Of a stretch of DNA of 9,829 nucleotides, positions 6,648-9,829 are shown one piece after another; position 1 is the first letter of the stretch; every line of letters begins with the position of its first letter. Under the pieces are notes generated by a model that worked only from the letters and a program-made list of their open reading frames with translations, did no database searches and was not told the origin of the DNA. The stretch spans positions 1 through 9,829 of the forward strand of contig OMQZ01000049.1 of NCBI GenBank assembly GCA_900313355.1. The letters run 5' to 3'. Origin of the DNA: an uncultured Rhodospirillaceae bacterium (GTDB lineage: Bacteria > Pseudomonadota > Alphaproteobacteria > RF32 > CAG-239). The position numbers and the translations under genes are program-made.

Positions 6648-6651
6648 GGAG
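6648..6651 (+). promoter_or_regulatory. Ribosome binding site that decides the lemA start
   Basis: GGAG, six bases before ATG at 6658. It overlaps an earlier in-frame ATG at 6646, which has no ribosome binding site of its own, so 6658 is the likelier start. Confidence 0.65.
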
Positions 6652-6657
6652 ATTATC

Positions 6658-7227
6658 ATGAGTATTGCTTTTTTGTCTGTTGTTGTTTTTGTTGTCTTTT
6701 TGTATTTATACGGATTATACATATCTTTGATTAAAACAAAAAACAGATTGAAAGAAGCCTCTTCCGGTATTGATGTACAACTCAAAAAACGCTATGATTT
6801 ATTGCCAAACATCTTAAATATGGCCGCAAAATTTATGGAACACGAAAAAACGCTTCTTTCCGAAATAGTTAATTTAAGAAACAGCGCCATCAAACAAGAC
6901 TTTACCACCCACCCCAAAGAGCGCATGCAAATCGAAAGTGCTTTGAATGACAAGCTTCGCACCCTTTGGATTAATGTTGAAAATTATCCTGATTTAAAAT
7001 CTAATCAAACCATGGTTCAGGCGATGCAAACTTTTGAAGAGACAGAAGAAAATATTGCAGCAGCGCGCCGCTTTTATAACAGCGCATTGACCGAGCTTAA
7101 AAATGCCGTTGAAATATTTCCTTCTTCGCTTGTTGCCCGCTTGCTTAACATTAAAGCCGACCAGCCTTTCTTTGAGGCCGGTGAAAATGAAAAATCAAGA
7201 ATTGACGTTAAGGATTACTTTAAATAA
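6658..7227 (+). CDS. lemA: LemA family membrane protein
   Basis: A 189-residue protein of typical LemA length. A single N-terminal membrane helix (about 3-25) is followed by a cytoplasmic or periplasmic helical domain. Family motifs are clear: NRLKEASSGIDVQLKKRYDLLPNIL (29-53), ENYPDLKSN (108-116), FEETEENIAAARRFYNSAL (126-144) and FPSSLVA (154-160). The function of LemA is not established; it is a widespread family with a long-helix bundle fold. Its stop codon overlaps the start of the DUF3137 gene by one base (TAATG), and that pairing is a known recurrent neighbourhood, supporting a joint membrane role. The start at 6658 was preferred over 6646 because of GGAG spacing; the longer form would add only four residues. 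Confidence 0.95.
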   Translation: MSIAFLSVVVFVVFLYLYGLYISLIKTKNRLKEASSGIDVQLKKRYDLLPNILNMAAKFMEHEKTLLSEIVNLRNSAIKQDFTTHPKERMQIESALNDKLRTLWINVENYPDLKSNQTMVQAMQTFEETEENIAAARRFYNSALTELKNAVEIFPSSLVARLLNIKADQPFFEAGENEKSRIDVKDYFK

Positions 7228-8168
7228 TGACCGAACAAGCTCAAATATATCCCAACTTAAGACAGGGATTTGAAACTTATTGGAATGAAACGCTTTTTCC
7301 TGCCTTGAAATCAAAAGAAAAGTTACGCAAAAAATACGTTTCGCGCTTTTGGCTTTTGGTTTTGCTCGCTTTATTTATTTTGCCCGTTGTCACCATCGGG
7401 ATTTATGTTTTTAACAATTATTTTGGAAAAGATATTGATTCCGGTCTGATATTTATTGTTATTGCGCTTTTTGCTTTTTTGCTTCGCCAGCCCTTTAAAA
7501 GCTACAAAAAAAAGATGAAAAATGATGTTATGCAAACCTTTGTCGGTTATTTTAAGGATTTTTCATATCATCAAGGCGATGGCTTGAGCCTTTCGGAAAT
7601 CAATGAAAGCCGAATTTTCCCATATTTTGAAACAGCAAAGGCGGACGACTGTTTTTCCGGTCCTTTTGAGGGTGTTCATATGCGTCTTTGTGAACAAATT
7701 TTAACCAAAATCGTCCGCTCCGGCAAAAAATCCCGCGAGGTCACCGTTTTTCAAGGTATTGCCATTGAACTTGATATGCAAAAAAAATTCCAAGGTCATA
7801 CCATTGTTCTTAAAGATCATGGGCTTTTCTCCCGTTTTACAAAGCCTCAAGGCATGGAACGCGTTATTTTGGAAGATCCTTTTTTTGAAAAAACCTTTGA
7901 GGTCTATTCGACCGACCAGATTGAAGCGCGTTATCTTTTAACGCCTGTTTTTATGGAACGCATTATCAAATTAAAACAATTATATAAAAGCAAATCTGTT
8001 CAGCTTTCCTTTTTTAACAACAAACTTTTAATCGCTGTTGAGACAAAAGAAGATATGTTTGAGCCTTTTTCGTTTTTCAAAACGAACTTAAACAAACCCA
8101 AAATCGATGCCGTTTTTGAGCAGTTTTTAACTGTCTTTTCCATCATTGATATCTTGAAACTTTCTTAA
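7227..8168 (+). CDS. DUF3137 domain membrane protein
   Basis: A 313-residue protein with a cytoplasmic N-terminus of about 40 residues, two membrane helices (about 41-62 and 72-88) and a large soluble C-terminal domain. DUF3137 hallmarks are FQGIAIELDMQKKFQGHTIV (175-194) and the downstream FEVYSTDQIEARYLLTPVFMERI (224-246), which matches the family pattern of a D-x-x-x-A-R-Y-L-L-T-P block. The molecular function is unknown. It is translationally coupled to lemA (one-base TAATG overlap) and ends nine bases before the convergent FlgT-like gene. The length agrees with the family and I see no frame disruption. Confidence 0.88.
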   Translation: MTEQAQIYPNLRQGFETYWNETLFPALKSKEKLRKKYVSRFWLLVLLALFILPVVTIGIYVFNNYFGKDIDSGLIFIVIALFAFLLRQPFKSYKKKMKNDVMQTFVGYFKDFSYHQGDGLSLSEINESRIFPYFETAKADDCFSGPFEGVHMRLCEQILTKIVRSGKKSREVTVFQGIAIELDMQKKFQGHTIVLKDHGLFSRFTKPQGMERVILEDPFFEKTFEVYSTDQIEARYLLTPVFMERIIKLKQLYKSKSVQLSFFNNKLLIAVETKEDMFEPFSFFKTNLNKPKIDAVFEQFLTVFSIIDILKLS

Positions 8169-8177
8169 GATGTTCAA

Positions 8178-9065
8178 TTATAAGATACGCCCGAGCGTAT
8201 TTTGTTCAAGCTTTGCCGTTTCTTTGATTTCGATTTGGCGCACGGCTTCTGAGCTTGCCGCTTCCAAAAGTTTTTTAATCAGGCGGTCTGCGATATGTTG
8301 TTCACTTTCTTCCGCCGAAAAAAGCAAGAATCTGTTTTGTGTTACCGGCAAAATATCTTGTGTTATTCCCGAAACCTCTAAGACCAAAACCACTTGAAGA
8401 CGCTTGTGATCTTTATCAAGCAAATCCACTTTGGCCTTTAAGATTTTGGGTGTAATCACATAGTCTGCCAGTTCTTTTTCCTCTGTTAAATAATAATAAG
8501 AGTTGTTTTCTATTTTTTGTTTTAAGATATTTGCATATTTTTTAGATTTTGAACCGTTGTAATAGACTAAATCATCAACATAAACAAGCGCTAATTCTTC
8601 CACATTTTTCGGAGAAACCTTAATTTCTTCATTGACATTTTGAACAATGTCAAAAACCTCTTCATTGCTGTTGTTGCTACCTTGAAGATTTTTCTTAAAT
8701 TCTTCACGAACGATATTTATTTTTGAAGGATTAACATATCCTTCTATTTGTACGCAAACTTTGTCTTCATTTGATTTCGTAACTTTGGAGCTTAAATCTT
8801 CGACATATTCATCCAAGATTCGATAAATCATCACATTTAAGTCATAATCATCCATGTTTTCTTTGTCTTGGTCAAAAATCGAAAGATTTTTCAGCCCCAA
8901 AAAAACAGCTTTATCAACGGCTCGGATGCGCGTGCTTGACGAACTTTCGCCCTCAATTGCTTTTTCACAAGCATTAGCCCTGATTTCCAAGCTTTCGGCT
9001 TCTTGTGCTTTGCTTGAAAAAACAGGGCTAACGATTAATATTAAAAAGCAGATTAAAAATCGCAT
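8178..9065 (-). CDS. Exported FlgT-like periplasmic protein
   Basis: A 295-residue protein with a Sec signal peptide (hydrophobic core 3-16, likely cleavage after A20 in SSKA). Residues about 27-115 have the layout of a FlgT N-terminal domain: a short strand, an Ala-rich helix (TRIRAVDKAVFLGLKNL, 45-61), then a second helix and the strand VCVQIEGYV (103-111). Residues about 150-270 (ELALVYVDDLVYY, ELADYVITPKILKAKV, RLQVVLVLEVSG) look like the CsgG/FlgT C-terminal fold, in which an ADY motif is common. This is a weak, structure-style assignment; FlgT itself is a flagellar-motor H-ring protein, and there is no flagellar gene in the window. It starts inside the stop codon of the upstream lipoprotein gene (TAATG), so the two are probably made together and act in the same compartment. 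Confidence 0.7.
   Translation of the reverse strand: MRFLICFLILIVSPVFSSKAQEAESLEIRANACEKAIEGESSSSTRIRAVDKAVFLGLKNLSIFDQDKENMDDYDLNVMIYRILDEYVEDLSSKVTKSNEDKVCVQIEGYVNPSKINIVREEFKKNLQGSNNSNEEVFDIVQNVNEEIKVSPKNVEELALVYVDDLVYYNGSKSKKYANILKQKIENNSYYYLTEEKELADYVITPKILKAKVDLLDKDHKRLQVVLVLEVSGITQDILPVTQNRFLLFSAEESEQHIADRLIKKLLEAASSEAVRQIEIKETAKLEQNTLGRIL
8182..8203 (+). terminator. Weak hairpin between convergent genes, possible terminator
   Basis: ATACGC and GCGTAT pair around a CCGA loop, extended by a G-T and two A-T pairs so that the stem ends in T residues. It lies 14 bases after the DUF3137 stop, inside the last codons of the convergent FlgT-like gene. The T run is only four long and sits within the stem, so termination is likely weak. 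Confidence 0.3.
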
Positions 9066-9811
9066 TATAACCAGCTTTTATTATCCGCTCTTTTCACAAC
9101 CTGTGACCAAACACCGGCGTCACTTCCGTCTTTTGCAACAAGTCTTGAAACATATTTAATTGACGGCACAACAGATGAAGGTGTATCGAGCCATTCTGCC
9201 GTTGTTTTCAAAACATAGTCAGCCTCTGCCGGCGAATCAACCAAAACAAATGTGTGTGAATTGGCAACTTGTGCTCTGAATGTGTTCACACCGCTTGAAA
9301 TGCCTGCCGGCAAATCCGAATCTTTGGCTACGCCGTTTTCAACAAACAACTTAATGTTCGGATTTTTTGAATATATCGGATATGTGTCTTTCATAAAGCG
9401 ATTGAATGCACGGTTTGCCGCAAGCGTGTATCCCTCGGGCTGAGCCGGCACATAGGTTTTGACTTCAGGGGTTTTAATTTCATAAAATTCAGGATTATAA
9501 ATCGGTTCCTGGACAGCTTTGTTTTGGAACGTATCGCAATTTCCGCAGCCGCAATCAAGCAATTGATGATCATCACAAACGCGTCTTGGTTGGTCTTCAA
9601 CAAATTCCTCCACAATTCGCGGATGCTTAACTTCGCGGCAAGGCTCAGGCTCGTTTACGCAAGCACAATTGTTGATTTCAACCGGCGCAGGCTCCTCATA
9701 AACGACAGGAAGAGGCGCAGGCTCGCTTTGTTTGTTGCAACGATCTTTGTGACAATAGTTTGCGCAAGATGCCATTAAAGGAATAAGCGCAAGAACAACA
9801 TACTTTTTCAT
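9065..9811 (-). CDS. Cysteine-rich lipoprotein with possible LpoB/CsgG-like C-terminal domain
   Basis: A 248-residue lipoprotein with signal peptide MKKYVVLALIPLMAS and lipobox cysteine C16. Residues 17-125 are Pro/Glu/Val-rich low complexity with nine further cysteines (20, 25, 49, 51, 58, 79, 87, 89, 92), including CGCGNC at 87-92; residues 93-248 have none. The C-terminal part (about 125-248) is compact: GYTLAANRAFNRFMKDTY (127-144), NSHTFVLVDSPAEADYVLKT (184-203) and a late VWSQVVKRADNKSW (234-247). That order resembles LpoB/CsgG-type lipoproteins, in which a helix is followed by strands around an ADY motif, but similarity is too weak for a name. It has AGGAGT at 9818-9823 and is the first gene of the pair with the FlgT-like protein. 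Its promoter lies beyond the right edge. It probably sits in the outer membrane facing the periplasm. Confidence 0.8.
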   Translation of the reverse strand: MKKYVVLALIPLMASCANYCHKDRCNKQSEPAPLPVVYEEPAPVEINNCACVNEPEPCREVKHPRIVEEFVEDQPRRVCDDHQLLDCGCGNCDTFQNKAVQEPIYNPEFYEIKTPEVKTYVPAQPEGYTLAANRAFNRFMKDTYPIYSKNPNIKLFVENGVAKDSDLPAGISSGVNTFRAQVANSHTFVLVDSPAEADYVLKTTAEWLDTPSSVVPSIKYVSRLVAKDGSDAGVWSQVVKRADNKSWL

Positions 9812-9817
9812 TAAAAG

Positions 9818-9823
9818 ACTCCT
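9818..9823 (-). promoter_or_regulatory. Ribosome binding site of the lipoprotein gene
   Basis: Minus strand AGGAGT, six bases before ATG at 9811. It supports this start, which also gives a well-formed lipoprotein signal. Confidence 0.75.
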
Positions 9824-9829
9824 AAAAAA

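Overview
This is an AT-rich window from a Gram-negative-type bacterium: it has a lipoprotein with a lipobox, a Sec-exported periplasmic protein, and AGGAG-type ribosome binding sites. The paired LemA and DUF3137 genes, the fused SpmA-SpmB protein and the base composition would suit an AT-rich, possibly host-associated alphaproteobacterium, but no marker gene settles this. I see no rRNA, tRNA, CRISPR array, insertion sequence or phage structural gene. Every stretch between genes is shorter than 300 bases.

Layout. (1) Bases 1-1265, minus strand: a large partial gene that runs off the left edge. It is not a known family to me, but it carries an arrangement of motifs resembling an ADP-ribosyltransferase fold. 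(2) Bases 1341-4003, minus strand: a two-gene partner-switching operon. A small STAS antagonist comes first, followed by a membrane sensor that combines Cache, HAMP, PP2C/SpoIIE phosphatase and RsbW-like kinase domains in one chain. A strong promoter (TTGACA, 17 bases, TAAATT) precedes it. (3) Bases 4168-4821, plus strand: an orphan five-helix membrane protein with its own extended -10 promoter and a very clear intrinsic terminator. (4) Bases 4869-6539, minus strand: an SpmA-SpmB fused nucleoside-recognition membrane protein followed by D-aminoacyl-tRNA deacylase (dtd). (5) Bases 6658-8168, plus strand: LemA followed by a DUF3137 membrane protein, divergent from the SpmAB gene. (6) Bases 8178-9811, minus strand: a cysteine-rich lipoprotein with a possible LpoB/CsgG-like C-terminal domain, then a FlgT-like exported protein.

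How the genes work together. The STAS protein and the phosphatase/kinase sensor should form a closed signalling switch: the sensor reads an extracytoplasmic ligand and sets the phosphorylation state of the STAS serine. No sigma factor or other output partner is present here. The lipoprotein and FlgT-like protein probably act together at the outer membrane or periplasm. LemA and DUF3137 probably form a membrane-linked pair of unknown function. Three of the operons use the same 1-base TAATG overlap, which suggests translational coupling. The parts most worth following up are the ART-like partial protein at the left edge, the fused kinase/phosphatase switch with its unusual STAS motif, and the cysteine-rich lipoprotein pair at the right edge.
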